Source: Candidatus Omnitrophota bacterium
Lineage (GTDB): Bacteria; Omnitrophota; Gorgyraeia; Duberdicusellales; 4484-171
Reading direction: 5' to 3'
Length of the DNA: 42,469 bases
NCBI GenBank assembly: GCA_014729775.1
Contig: WJJJ01000034.1
Location: forward strand, 1-42,469
The first letter of the stretch is position 1. Every line of letters starts with the position of its first letter. A program made the position numbers and the translations under genes. The notes under the pieces were generated by a model. It was given only the letters and a program-made list of their open reading frames with translations. It was not told the origin of the DNA and did no database searches. Positions 15,158 to 23,928 of the stretch are shown piece by piece.

Positions 15158-17005
15158 TTATCCGGAACCATTCGGATTTTTCCATGACCCGGCCATACCG
15201 GAAGCCGCAACAGGTGAAGAACTCCCCTCCTCTCCCACGAGAGTCACCGGATATATCCCCCGGACGGAATTACAGAGGAATAGAGCCTCCGCCCGGAAAA
15301 GATCCTCCACCCGGATCACCTTCTCTGTGACCATTCCCGAATCCAAAGCATACCGGCGGAAGGTCCCCGGCAAAAGCCCGCACTCTACCGGCGGGGTATA
15401 GCGTCTCCCTTTAAGTTGAACCACCACATTGGCGATCGTCGATTCCGTCACCTCTCCGGCCGGGTTCCGTAACAGGACATCGTCGGGCCCGGGACACGCC
15501 GCGCGCGCCCTTTCATACACGGCACGGCGAGTGGTTTTATGATACAAGTACCGGCACTGCCGGTCGATGGAAAAGGGTGCCAGCCCGACCGTACGCGGCC
15601 CGGTCACCGACTGAAACGGTTCTCCCGCGCAGGAAAACTGTCCCTCGGCATTCAAAAGGATTTTTATCCGGTGTTTCGCGCGGGGCAGATGCCGCACATA
15701 TTCGTTCAGGCACGACATCATCCGCTTTTCGTGATAGGCATAGCCGAAATAACGGGCCGAGCGCCGCATTCGGCGCAGATGCGCCGACAAGAGAAAAAAT
15801 CCCCGCGAGGGCTCCCACAACAGCGTTTCAAATAACTCAAAGGAAGGCTCGTCACGGGTAAGCACCTCGGCCTTCAGCAGACATTCCCGGTATTCCGCCT
15901 CACGTTCGGAATCCCACACGATCCCTCCGCCGGTACCGTACTCGGCTGTGCCGCTGAGATGATCCACCGTCACCGTCCGGATGGCGACGTTGAACTGAGC
16001 CGTCCGCTCAGGTCCGATATAGCCTGCCGCGCCGGTATAGACACCGCGGGGAGTCGTTTCCAGTCCGGCAATGAGCTCCATTGTCTTGGCCTTGGGCGCC
16101 CCGGTAATGGAAGCGGCAGGAAAAAGCGCGCCAAAAATCTCCGGGATCCCGGCCCTGGTCCGGGCTTGTACCCTGCTCACCATCTGCCATACCGTGGGAT
16201 AACGCTCGGCCCGAAACAGCGCGGGCACCGATACGCTTCCCGGACGCGCGATCTTTCCCAGATCATTGCGTACCATATCGACGATCATGATATTTTCCGC
16301 CCGGTGTTTCGCGGTATTGAGTCCCCGGCGCATTCGTACATCTCCCTCGGGAGTCAACCCGCGCGACATGGTACCTTTCATCGGTGCAGAGAAAATCCGC
16401 TGTCCGTCAAGACGGAAAAAGAGTTCCGGAGACGCACTGCACACCGAAAAATCATGGGTACTCACATACACCGGATAGGTACTTTCATGCGCCCGCACGA
16501 GCCGCTGAAAAAAAGTCCAGCAATCTCCCGAGAATCTGGCCCTGAGACGAAACGAATAATTCACCTGATAGGTAAGCCCGCATTCGATATGCTCCTTTAC
16601 CGCGCACAGCGCCTGTGCATACTCGTTCGCGGAACATAACGGATGCCAGTCCGGAAAATGACCGCCGCCCCCCCCGGCATCCGGAATCCCGCGCATCGGC
16701 AGATAATCCTTATACAACCCGAACCATACCAGCGGGATCCGGGAGGAGTGCTGCCTGGTACGCAACGCAGGATCAAATGCCGCGGCGGATTCATATCCCA
16801 CAAAACCGGCCGCGTATCCTCCGCCCGCGCTCCATTTCGCGGCTGACTCAAGCACCGCCCGCACCTCATTTACCCGGTACGCTGCCGCCGTACGCACCGG
16901 ATGGACGAACGTCATCCACCCCTGCCGCGCATCCCGAAGGACTACCGTGGCATTTCCGGACGTGCTTTTATTCGTATCTTTCATGACGGTTCGTTCTGTA
17001 GGCAA
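15158..17005 (-). CDS. pabBC: fused aminodeoxychorismate synthase component I / aminodeoxychorismate lyase
   Basis: A bifunctional folate-pathway enzyme (615 residues) making p-aminobenzoate from chorismate. Residues about 1-365 are the PabB/TrpE-type chorismate-binding domain. The loop reads PMKGT with the Lys that marks PabB (TrpE has Ala); ITGAPKAKTMELI and YTGAAGYIG follow. Residues about 375-600 are a class IV aminotransferase-fold PabC lyase with the HKTTRR catalytic Lys, ESTIANVV and NSVRGI. The PabA glutaminase is not in the window. The start is TTG 17005 (GGAG only 3 bases upstream) or ATG 16984 with no ribosome site; the choice is open. Confidence 0.9.
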   Translation of the reverse strand: MPTERTVMKDTNKSTSGNATVVLRDARQGWMTFVHPVRTAAAYRVNEVRAVLESAAKWSAGGGYAAGFVGYESAAAFDPALRTRQHSSRIPLVWFGLYKDYLPMRGIPDAGGGGGHFPDWHPLCSANEYAQALCAVKEHIECGLTYQVNYSFRLRARFSGDCWTFFQRLVRAHESTYPVYVSTHDFSVCSASPELFFRLDGQRIFSAPMKGTMSRGLTPEGDVRMRRGLNTAKHRAENIMIVDMVRNDLGKIARPGSVSVPALFRAERYPTVWQMVSRVQARTRAGIPEIFGALFPAASITGAPKAKTMELIAGLETTPRGVYTGAAGYIGPERTAQFNVAIRTVTVDHLSGTAEYGTGGGIVWDSEREAEYRECLLKAEVLTRDEPSFELFETLLWEPSRGFFLLSAHLRRMRRSARYFGYAYHEKRMMSCLNEYVRHLPRAKHRIKILLNAEGQFSCAGEPFQSVTGPRTVGLAPFSIDRQCRYLYHKTTRRAVYERARAACPGPDDVLLRNPAGEVTESTIANVVVQLKGRRYTPPVECGLLPGTFRRYALDSGMVTEKVIRVEDLFRAEALFLCNSVRGIYPVTLVGEEGSSSPVAASGMAGSWKNPNGSG

Positions 17006-17018
17006 TCGCTCCGCGCGA

Positions 17019-17693
17019 TCAGCGACCGGAAGGAAGTTCCTGCAGAAGCCGGGAAAGCACCTCCGCGACGCGGCCGTGTCCGCGGGCGCGCCGCCGTAGT
17101 AAGTCGTATACCTTCCCGTGCTGCCGGGCGTGAGCGGCCAAGGACCACCGCGCCGAATAAAACAAAAGCGCTTCGTTTACCCGCGCATCGGATACCTTTT
17201 GTCCTTTGGGCGGCGGCACATAATCGAGTACGGAGATGATTTTTCCGACCGGAGCGAGATCCCCGCTCGCGGTAAACTCAGCCCATAAAAAATCAAGGTG
17301 GTACGGGGTATCGGGTTCCGGCGACCGGAAATTTTCCGTTTGGTAGACGATCTCCCTCACTACTTCCCGGGAAACTCCCGTAGAATTTTCCGAGAAACGG
17401 CGCAGTCGCTGAAGAAAGTCGTGATTCTGCCTGGCGGCAACGGCGACAAAGTGAATAAAGGGCATCACATGGGGCGTGTCCCGCACGAATTCTTCCTGAT
17501 TGACCAGCGCTTCGGTAATCTGCATCAATCGATCATAGTCACGGTCAATATAAAAAAAATTAAGCGTGCGTTCGAATTCCCGGGAGGAAATACCGTATGC
17601 CCGCAGGGCGTCTTGAACCCCGGCCCGGACCGGCACCGCCACCAGACATAGCACGACACATGCATATGCCGCCGCCCGGCGGACCTGAACCAT
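17019..17693 (-). CDS. unknown exported helical protein
   Basis: A 224-residue protein with a good signal peptide (AAAYACVVLCLVAVPVRAG, cut near residue 24) and a mature part that appears all-helical (FERTLNFFYIDRDYDRLMQITEALVNQ). No catalytic motif or cysteine framework is seen, so it may be a helical-repeat scaffold. The ATG overlaps the previous stop (TAATG), with GGAGAGGGG upstream, so it is translated with the membrane-anchored gene before it. It precedes pabBC by 13 bases with TTG or 34 with ATG. I do not recognise the family. Confidence 0.65.
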   Translation of the reverse strand: MVQVRRAAAYACVVLCLVAVPVRAGVQDALRAYGISSREFERTLNFFYIDRDYDRLMQITEALVNQEEFVRDTPHVMPFIHFVAVAARQNHDFLQRLRRFSENSTGVSREVVREIVYQTENFRSPEPDTPYHLDFLWAEFTASGDLAPVGKIISVLDYVPPPKGQKVSDARVNEALLFYSARWSLAAHARQHGKVYDLLRRRARGHGRVAEVLSRLLQELPSGR

Positions 17694-18358
17694 TACCCCT
17701 CTCCTCCGTCCCCGCCCGGCGCGGTCGCCGCCTGTTTCACCTGCCGGTAAACCTGCACACAGTGATCAAGTATGGTTTCGTAAGTTTCAACTTCAAAAGG
17801 AACGATTTTGCCCCGAAGCAAATCATGCTTTTTCATCGGGAAATTCTGAGTTTCGATTTTAAACCATTCGCTGCGGCCGCCGTAAGATTTGGAGCTGCCG
17901 CCTTTAAAATAAAATTTCTTCACTTTGGAATCTAGAAATTCTTTCAAATTCACAATTTCATTCGTGAGTTCAAGCGGCAGCAGCCGTTTCCGCAGTTCTT
18001 CTTCGCGCGGAGCCTCCCACAGGAAAAAACGCCGGTCAAAAAAATCATTGCCTGTGGCCGGGTGAGTCCTGAGCAACCCGGGACTGTCTTCAAACCAGAA
18101 GTCTTCGCGCTCTTTGAGCGCCGGCGATACGGCGATGAATGAGAACCCGTTGGTATCCAGCAAAAAAAAGGCGTCATCATCCGCCACGCGTATTTTGAGC
18201 GCCGGCAGAGCAGGATGCTCTTTGAATTTCGTGATTTCCCCTTTGCGCTTGAACAGCATTTTCCGGTACACATCACGAATCGCGTTGTTTTTTTTCTTGC
18301 TCATCCCCAGCAAATGGGCAGCGGCAACGACTACCATGCCGATTAATACGTAGTACAC
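17693..18358 (-). CDS. unknown membrane-anchored protein
   Basis: A 221-residue protein with a single N-terminal transmembrane segment (YYVLIGMVVVAAAHLLGM) followed by a basic stretch. Its soluble part has no family that I recognise (FFLLDTNGFSFIAVSPALKERED; EFLDSKVKKFYFKGG). The start is GTG with AAAGGAGGG 7 bases upstream. The last residues are Gly/Asp-rich. It belongs to a run of four exported or membrane genes of unknown role between the 54-aa gene and pabBC. Confidence 0.65.
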   Translation of the reverse strand: MYYVLIGMVVVAAAHLLGMSKKKNNAIRDVYRKMLFKRKGEITKFKEHPALPALKIRVADDDAFFLLDTNGFSFIAVSPALKEREDFWFEDSPGLLRTHPATGNDFFDRRFFLWEAPREEELRKRLLPLELTNEIVNLKEFLDSKVKKFYFKGGSSKSYGGRSEWFKIETQNFPMKKHDLLRGKIVPFEVETYETILDHCVQVYRQVKQAATAPGGDGGEG

Positions 18359-18378
18359 ACACCCTCCTTTGCCGGCCG

Positions 18379-18861
18379 TTATTCGGCATTTACCGAAATC
18401 AGAAAATTGTTCAGTTTGCGCGGCTCGATATGCCGCGCAAACGCAATATCGCGCCTGGTCCCGTATTCAGCAAAATCCCGCGGAGTTTCGGGAATATTGA
18501 TCCTCACCGTTTGAAAGAATACCGGATCGGGACTATGAGGAGAAAGAATCGTCACCTCGTAGAACTCCCATTCAGCGCCGGTCCAGGCCGCCTCCTCAGC
18601 GAGAATTTTTAGTTGAATCCACTGATCCAGGAGCACGATCTTCACCTTCGAGAGCGTTTTCTCATCGGGATCATACGCACGGGCCAACAGTGAATAATTA
18701 CTCTCGGCGAGAGCTTCATCCACACGGCGTTTCTGTTCCGATATCGTCGCGGTCCGGTAGAACCCGTACCCCAAAAATCCGGTCAATGCCAGTCCCACAA
18801 CGATCATAATTCCCAGTGTCACCGCCGAACTTCTCCGCAACCCAAACATGCCACTTTTCAT
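18379..18861 (-). CDS. unknown membrane-anchored protein
   Basis: A 160-residue protein with an N-terminal transmembrane helix (VTLGIMIVVGLALTGFLGYGF, residues about 14-34) and a soluble domain of mixed alpha/beta character (SKVKIVLLDQWIQLKILAEEA; EFYEVTILSPHS; FFQTVRINIPE). No family is recognised. GGAG lies about 11 bases before the ATG. It is 20 bases before the next gene, and co-transcription is likely. Confidence 0.65.
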   Translation of the reverse strand: MKSGMFGLRRSSAVTLGIMIVVGLALTGFLGYGFYRTATISEQKRRVDEALAESNYSLLARAYDPDEKTLSKVKIVLLDQWIQLKILAEEAAWTGAEWEFYEVTILSPHSPDPVFFQTVRINIPETPRDFAEYGTRRDIAFARHIEPRKLNNFLISVNAE

Positions 18862-18901
18862 AACCTGGACACTCCTTTCCGAAAAATAAAAATACCAGCG
18901 T

Positions 18902-19474
18902 TCAATGCCACCCGGCGAATTGTTTTTTTACTTCGGCCCGGGTGAGAAAATAGACGCAGCACGCAGCCAGCAGACCGAACCCCGCGCCGAGCAGGAACAA
19001 ATAGTCACGAAATACCGAAAGCTGAAACACAATACTCTGATATAAATCCGACGGATCGGCGATCACGTACACCGACTTTTTAATGTAAAACAGAGAGATC
19101 GCGGGCAAAAGATAGAGGGACTTCACGAAATAAAAGAAGGGGTACAGCACTACGCACAACAGCACCATCCTCCTCCACTCTTCCCTCCGGCGGATGATCC
19201 CGACCCCGCCGAGCACAAAAAGAAAAGCGAGCGCGGGCAGAATGAAAAATTGAACCAGGAAAAATACCGGATGCTGCATGGAATTCTGCCACAGAATATT
19301 TTGAAGTATTTCTCCTTGAGAAGGTGCGATCCCCGTGATCACCTGCAGCGCTTTCAAAAATAAATTTCCTTCATGGAAAAAAGTAATCGTGTGAAACACG
19401 GCGGCCAGAAAAGCGGTCCCGCCCCCCAGGATACATACGATGCCGAACAGTATTACCGCGACTTTACTTTTCAT
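18902..19474 (-). CDS. unknown four-helix membrane protein
   Basis: A 190-residue integral membrane protein with about four hydrophobic helices (residues about 4-30, 70-92, 103-125 and 154-177) and a hydrophilic loop after the first. Motifs are not informative, and no transporter or enzyme family is recognised. A Shine-Dalgarno GGAGG precedes the ATG by 6 bases. It likely shares the transcript with its unknown neighbours. Confidence 0.65.
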   Translation of the reverse strand: MKSKVAVILFGIVCILGGGTAFLAAVFHTITFFHEGNLFLKALQVITGIAPSQGEILQNILWQNSMQHPVFFLVQFFILPALAFLFVLGGVGIIRRREEWRRMVLLCVVLYPFFYFVKSLYLLPAISLFYIKKSVYVIADPSDLYQSIVFQLSVFRDYLFLLGAGFGLLAACCVYFLTRAEVKKQFAGWH

Positions 19475-19543
19475 AATTCACCTCCGTCCGCGGCGGCTTC
19501 ACCCGACTTTGCATCTCGAATAGATCCGCCTTTTCTCTTTGTT

Positions 19544-19708
19544 TTACTTGGCAGTGAGCGCCTTTTCGATTAAAATCCGCAATTCGTTCACTTGTTCACG
19601 GGGCAAACGGAACTGCGTCCGCAAAGAAGGGGTGGTAATGATAAATTCGAACAGATTTTTATTGTGTTGGATTCTTCTGATACGTATTTCCATCGGTACT
19701 TCGGGCAT
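19544..19708 (-). CDS. 54-aa hypothetical protein (not in the ORF track)
   Basis: The frame starts MPEVPMEIRIRRIQHNKNLF, has a strand-like FEFIITTPSLRTQFRL, and ends in a helix EQVNELRILIEKALTAK. AAGGAG lies 9 bases before the ATG, and the gene fills an otherwise empty gap between the S9 peptidase and the membrane protein. The beta-beta-alpha pattern looks like a compact nucleic-acid- or protein-binding domain, but no family is recognised. Confidence 0.6.
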   Translation of the reverse strand: MPEVPMEIRIRRIQHNKNLFEFIITTPSLRTQFRLPREQVNELRILIEKALTAK

Positions 19709-19756
19709 GACACCGGACTCCTTCCCCGCGTGACACGGCTTTCTCCCCGTCTCTGC

Positions 19757-21709
19757 TTACTGTGCCTCATACCGGCCGCCAAGATACGTCGCCAGGAACT
19801 TCTCGGCGGTTTCATAGAAGTGCAGACGGTTTTCCGGTTTCACGAATCCGTGACCTTCGTCGGGAAAAACAAGATACATATATTCAATCCCTCTGCGTTC
19901 GAGCGCCTCCACGATTTGTTCCGATTCTTCCTTTTTGACCCTCGGGTCATTTGCTCCCTGAGCGATCAGAAGCGGGATCCGTATTTGATCCACGAAAAAC
20001 AACGGAGATCTTGATTTTAAGAATTCTTCATCCTTCTCCGGATGGCCCACTCGTTCATAGAGCATCGCCCGAAACGTCGCCCAATACGGAGGGATGGATT
20101 GAATAAAGGAGATAAGGTTACTCGGTCCCACGATATCCACCGCGCAGCGAAACACGTCGGGAGTAAACGTTGCCCCTACCAATGCCGCATACCCTCCGTA
20201 TGATCCTCCGTAAACAGCTACCCTTTCAGGATCGGCGATCCTTTGCGCAACAGCCCACTGCACACCGTCGATCAGGTCATTGTGCATTTTCCCGCCCCAT
20301 TCCCGGTTCCCCGCGTTGAGAAACTCCTTTCCGTAACCGGTAGAGCCCCGATAATTGATCTGCAGAACCGCGTATCCCCTGTTTGCCATCCATTGAACCG
20401 TGGAATCATACCCCCAGGTGTCGCGGGCCCAGGGACCACCGTGCACATACACGACTAAAGGAAGATCCCGGACGACCGTCTCCGGAGGATAGGTGAGGTA
20501 CCCGTGAATGCGCAGTCCGTCACGGGAAACGTACTGTATCGGAAACATCGGAGCGAGTGTGTATTCGGTAAGTTCGGGTTTATGGTAAAATAAAAAATCG
20601 GCGGACTTTTGGCCGCGGTGATACACGTGAAACGCAATGGGCCCGGTATCCTTGATATACCCTATGACCCACCGTTCGTCGTCGTTACTCCGGCTGTAAA
20701 CGACGAAATCTCCTTCGTCCAGATCCCTCAACTTCGCAAAATCATCCCGCAGAGTTTCGTCCAATACCACCCACTCCGTCCTCGCTTTGGTGAATGCGGC
20801 CGCCTGCACCCGGTAGGTATCGGAGTCTATCATCACCCTGCTCACGTCGTATCTTTCATCGGCGGCAATGACCTCTTCAGTGCTTCCGTCCGTGGAGGAA
20901 ACCCTTACCAGCCGCGTCGCGTTTGCCCCTCGGGAATCGAAAAGCAGCAGGGACTCTCCGTCCCGGGTAAACGTGATCGGCCCGCTGGAAAGTGCGTCCA
21001 CCGCCTCCCAACGAATCAGTTCCCGCCAGGAAGTTTCTTCGGAATCACGGACGTACAGCACGCTTCCGCCGGACGTTTCAGCGACCACTTTCCCCCGCAC
21101 CCGCAAATGATAATCAGTAACCCAGGAGATCACGTTTCCCGGATTCCTGGCCACCCGCGCAAGATCTCCTGACCTTAAATCAAGGCGGTACACATCGTGA
21201 AATTGAGGACGTTCTTTATTTATGCCGAGCAGTACCGTATCCGGGTAATGCTTGGTATGGTCGATTATCCGGACCTGTACGTTTTCAAAGGGAGTAAAAT
21301 CCCGCACCTTTCCGGTCTCCAGTTCAATCCCGTAGAGCCTCCAGTTTTCGTTGCCTCCGACGTCCTGCAGATACAAAATGAACTGATTGTTCTCAGCCCA
21401 GAAAAAACGGCGGACCCCGCGGTCACGGTCATGGGTGAGGACCCGGTCATCCTCTCCTCCCAGTGTCCGCATCCACACGTTCAGCACCCCTTCTTTTGGA
21501 GCCAGATAGGCAATTTGTCCGCCGTCGGGAGAGATTTTCGGGCTTGTGTTTTTAGGATTGCCGAACAGGACCTCCCGGGGAATGAGCTCAACGGCATGCT
21601 TATTTTTCATCATGCACGAAACTCCGTTCAGTCCCCCCAGCACGATCCCCAGGATTACGAGTACATGGGTAAGTATTGGTTTGTGCTTCACCGTATTGAT
21701 TTCCGTCAC
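19757..21709 (-). CDS. S9 family (prolyl oligopeptidase-type) peptidase, lipoprotein
   Basis: A 650-residue serine peptidase likely attached to an outer or inner membrane by lipid. The N-terminal hydrophobic segment ends in NGVSC (lipobox, Cys about 32). Residues about 45-370 form a beta-propeller (ISPDGGQIAYLAP and similar blades). The C-terminal alpha/beta-hydrolase carries VYVHGGPWARD, nucleophile GGSYGGYAA, the Asp in GANDPRV and the His in DEGHGF. This matches acylaminoacyl-peptidase/DPP-like S9C enzymes that trim peptides. The start GTG 21709 directly follows the MsrB stop. It probably takes part in peptide scavenging. Confidence 0.92.
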   Translation of the reverse strand: MTEINTVKHKPILTHVLVILGIVLGGLNGVSCMMKNKHAVELIPREVLFGNPKNTSPKISPDGGQIAYLAPKEGVLNVWMRTLGGEDDRVLTHDRDRGVRRFFWAENNQFILYLQDVGGNENWRLYGIELETGKVRDFTPFENVQVRIIDHTKHYPDTVLLGINKERPQFHDVYRLDLRSGDLARVARNPGNVISWVTDYHLRVRGKVVAETSGGSVLYVRDSEETSWRELIRWEAVDALSSGPITFTRDGESLLLFDSRGANATRLVRVSSTDGSTEEVIAADERYDVSRVMIDSDTYRVQAAAFTKARTEWVVLDETLRDDFAKLRDLDEGDFVVYSRSNDDERWVIGYIKDTGPIAFHVYHRGQKSADFLFYHKPELTEYTLAPMFPIQYVSRDGLRIHGYLTYPPETVVRDLPLVVYVHGGPWARDTWGYDSTVQWMANRGYAVLQINYRGSTGYGKEFLNAGNREWGGKMHNDLIDGVQWAVAQRIADPERVAVYGGSYGGYAALVGATFTPDVFRCAVDIVGPSNLISFIQSIPPYWATFRAMLYERVGHPEKDEEFLKSRSPLFFVDQIRIPLLIAQGANDPRVKKEESEQIVEALERRGIEYMYLVFPDEGHGFVKPENRLHFYETAEKFLATYLGGRYEAQ

Positions 21710-22288
21710 TCACTCAGTTTCCTTCCGGGGCACGAAATCCAGCGCCACGGAATTGATACAATAGCGGGTGTGCGTCGGCGGCGGGCCGTCGTCGAACACA
21801 TGCCCTAAATGAGCGTCACACCGCGCGCAGCGCACCTCGGTCCTGCGAAGAAAAAAGCGCCGGTCTTCGTGCAGGGTGATATTATGAGAAGAAACGGGAG
21901 CCGTAAACGAAGGCCATCCGGTGCCCGATTCAAACTTGGCGTCGGAACTGAACAGGTCAATCCCACAGCAAATGCAGGTATATGTTCCTGCTTCTTTCAA
22001 ATCGTAAAAGCGGCCCGAAAACGCGGATTCGGTACCGCCCTCACGGGTCACATGATACTGCTCCTTGGTGAGCTCTTCTCTCCACTGTTCGGGTGATTTA
22101 CGCACCTTATTCTTTAACACCAATCCCTCCTGAGAGACATCATACACTGGTATCGCGGTTCTTTCCCTCCCCCAGGCGTGTTCTTCCACTGCACCCCCGC
22201 GGAGCCCGAAGACGACTGTCAGAAAAAATATCCCCACCCGCCCGGTGACTGCGCACGCAGACCGGGATTTCAGCAAATTCTTCCCCAT
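21710..22288 (-). CDS. msrB: exported peptide-methionine (R)-S-oxide reductase
   Basis: Repairs methionine-R-sulfoxide in proteins. The ORF track starts at 22330 inside the upstream gene. I choose ATG 22288, one base after the previous stop, giving 192 residues with a signal-like segment (AVTGRVGIFFLTVVFGL). The MsrB domain is complete: two zinc cysteine pairs (CICC, CARC), the SGTGWPSF block, GHVFDDGP and the catalytic Cys in RYCINSVAL. An exported MsrB in an obligately anaerobic context suggests protection of envelope proteins during oxygen exposure. Confidence 0.92.
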   Translation of the reverse strand: MGKNLLKSRSACAVTGRVGIFFLTVVFGLRGGAVEEHAWGRERTAIPVYDVSQEGLVLKNKVRKSPEQWREELTKEQYHVTREGGTESAFSGRFYDLKEAGTYTCICCGIDLFSSDAKFESGTGWPSFTAPVSSHNITLHEDRRFFLRRTEVRCARCDAHLGHVFDDGPPPTHTRYCINSVALDFVPRKETE

Positions 22289-22289
22289 A

Positions 22290-23015
22290 TTACCGCCGCT
22301 GGAGTTTTGCCAGCAAACGTAAAATTTCAATATACAGCCAGATCAGCGTCACGATCAATCCGAACGCCCCATACCATTCCATATACTTAGGCGCTCCATA
22401 TTCGGCCCCGCGTTCAATAAAATCGAAATCAAGCACCAGGTTCAGCGCGGCAATGACGACGACGAACAGACTGAACCCGATGCCGACGATCCCGCTCTCG
22501 TGAATAAAGGGCATCTGCAGTCCGAATAACCTCATCCCAAAACTGATCAAGTAGACAACCATGATCCCTCCGGTCGCCGCGACCACCCCCAGCCGGAAAT
22601 TTTGGGTTACCTTGATGAGCCCCGATTTATACGCGAACAGCAGCGCGAATAACGTGCCGAACGTCAGCCCTACGGCCTGCATGACAATCCCCTGATACTG
22701 CTGTTCGACCACCGCGGAAATCACGCCCAGAACCACTCCCTGGACGGCCGCGTACAGGGGAGCGGTGACCGGCGCCCATTGTTTTTTGAATACCGTCACA
22801 ATCCCGATAATCAGTCCCAGGATAAGCGCGGGAAAAAGAAACGGCTGAAAATCTGCGAGGTGATTCCACACCCATGACGCGCTGAATACCGTCAGCATCA
22901 ACAGGAGGAACGTTTTATTGGTAGTTCCCTCAATCGTCATGCTCTGCGCGCCCGGAACCGCGGCCGAGCCCTGGAAAACATTCGCTTTTAACGCGGGGTT
23001 TGCTGTCCTCATCAT
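22290..23015 (-). CDS. Bax inhibitor-1/YccA-like integral membrane protein
   Basis: A seven-helix membrane protein of 241 residues. After a hydrophilic N-terminus, hydrophobic helices run from about residue 33 to the end. FDFIERGAEYGAPKYMEWYGAFGL near the C-terminus is the family's conserved stretch (DF-x-x-IERG). Members of the BI-1 family act as calcium or proton leak channels in some systems; the function here is not known. GGAGG lies so close to the first ATG that the second ATG (23012) may be used. It follows the PilZ gene by 6 bases. Confidence 0.87.
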   Translation of the reverse strand: MMRTANPALKANVFQGSAAVPGAQSMTIEGTTNKTFLLLMLTVFSASWVWNHLADFQPFLFPALILGLIIGIVTVFKKQWAPVTAPLYAAVQGVVLGVISAVVEQQYQGIVMQAVGLTFGTLFALLFAYKSGLIKVTQNFRLGVVAATGGIMVVYLISFGMRLFGLQMPFIHESGIVGIGFSLFVVVIAALNLVLDFDFIERGAEYGAPKYMEWYGAFGLIVTLIWLYIEILRLLAKLQRR

Positions 23016-23021
23016 CTCCTC

Positions 23022-23417
23022 CTATTCCGATAACACCGTTTCGACATAGTTACATATGGCTTTTTTATCCTGCGAGGCGATATCCTCAAACGCAATGCCG
23101 ATCCGATAATTCCCGCCTCCGGCTTTCTTTTGATATACGATCTTCCCCGTGATATTCATTTCCAGCATCCGGTCCTCCATGCTGGTCACCGTAGGATTCA
23201 CAAGAGTAAATTTGATTTTTAATCTGTCTTCGTCACTCAACCGTTCCTGGGTCAATAAAGCCAAACCGCCCTCACTCAAATCGACCATCTCAGCTTCAAA
23301 TTCCCGCTTTCCCATCACGATCTGGATAAGAAACGGGCGTTGGAACGCGTATGTGAGCGTAAAATCAACTTTGGCACGTGAATGCTTCCGCCGCTCGGAT
23401 GCCGATTTCTCCTTCAT
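23022..23417 (-). CDS. PilZ domain protein
   Basis: The third PilZ protein of the window (131 residues). RRKHSR gives the RxxxR motif and DLSEGG the DxSxxG motif, so c-di-GMP binding is likely. The family's later NYRIGIAFEDI strand is present. The ORF track starts at 23468, but ATG 23417 has AAAGGAG 5 bases upstream and gives a normal PilZ start. A good promoter lies just ahead, so this is the first gene of a PilZ / BI-1 / MsrB / S9 peptidase unit. Confidence 0.88.
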   Translation of the reverse strand: MKEKSASERRKHSRAKVDFTLTYAFQRPFLIQIVMGKREFEAEMVDLSEGGLALLTQERLSDEDRLKIKFTLVNPTVTSMEDRMLEMNITGKIVYQKKAGGGNYRIGIAFEDIASQDKKAICNYVETVLSE

Positions 23418-23468
23418 GCATGCTCCTTTCCTGTTGTAACGTATGCGCCCGGAATAGGTTATTAACAT

Positions 23469-23496
23469 ATTCTATCCTATGGGCCGTGAATGTCAA
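23469..23496 (-). promoter_or_regulatory. promoter of the PilZ / BI-1 / MsrB / S9 unit
   Basis: On the minus strand TTGACA (23496-23491), 16 bases, then TAGAAT (23474-23469). Transcription would start near 23462, leaving a leader of about 45 bases. It separates this unit from the hydrogenase maturation genes upstream. Confidence 0.6.
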
Positions 23497-23514
23497 TGGG
23501 CTCGGCCGGGAAGA

Positions 23515-23928
23515 CTACTCTCCGGGCCCCGGCGGAGGACGGCGGAGCCGCTTTTTCTCGCTCCGTTCCTCTTTGATTTTGCGCAGTTTTGCTTTGGTTC
23601 GCGCCGACCGTTTCCGTTTCTGCCGCCTGATCTTGGCGATCCGGGCCTGTTCCCGGGACCGCGCGCCCCGCCGGCGCCGTTCGATTTTTTCAGTGAGAAT
23701 CCTCCGCGCCAGAAAGCGGTTCACCGCCTGGGACCGTTCTCGTTGGCATTTCACCTCTATTCCGGTCGGGAGATGTTTAAGATACACGCACACCGCGGTC
23801 TTATTGGTCTTTTGACCGCCTCGTCCTCCGGCACGGATGAAATGTTCCTCGATATCCTCCTCTCTGATCCCGAGATGATCCATCCTTTCCTGCAATTCCT
23901 GCTGTTTATTTCTCCGCACCGCGGTCAT
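23515..23928 (-). CDS. release-factor-like (GGQ) protein, ArfB/C12orf65 type
   Basis: A 137-residue protein consisting of a class I release-factor catalytic domain only. FIRAGGRGGQKTNKTA (residues about 31-46) carries the GGQ motif that enters the ribosomal peptidyl-transferase centre. VYLKHLPTGIEVKC follows, then a long, very basic tail (about 85-137), typical of factors that rescue stalled ribosomes or large subunits. No stop-codon recognition domain is present. The start overlaps the hydE stop as ATGA, so it is translated with the hydrogenase maturation genes, an odd location. Confidence 0.87.
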   Translation of the reverse strand: MTAVRRNKQQELQERMDHLGIREEDIEEHFIRAGGRGGQKTNKTAVCVYLKHLPTGIEVKCQRERSQAVNRFLARRILTEKIERRRRGARSREQARIAKIRRQKRKRSARTKAKLRKIKEERSEKKRLRRPPPGPGE

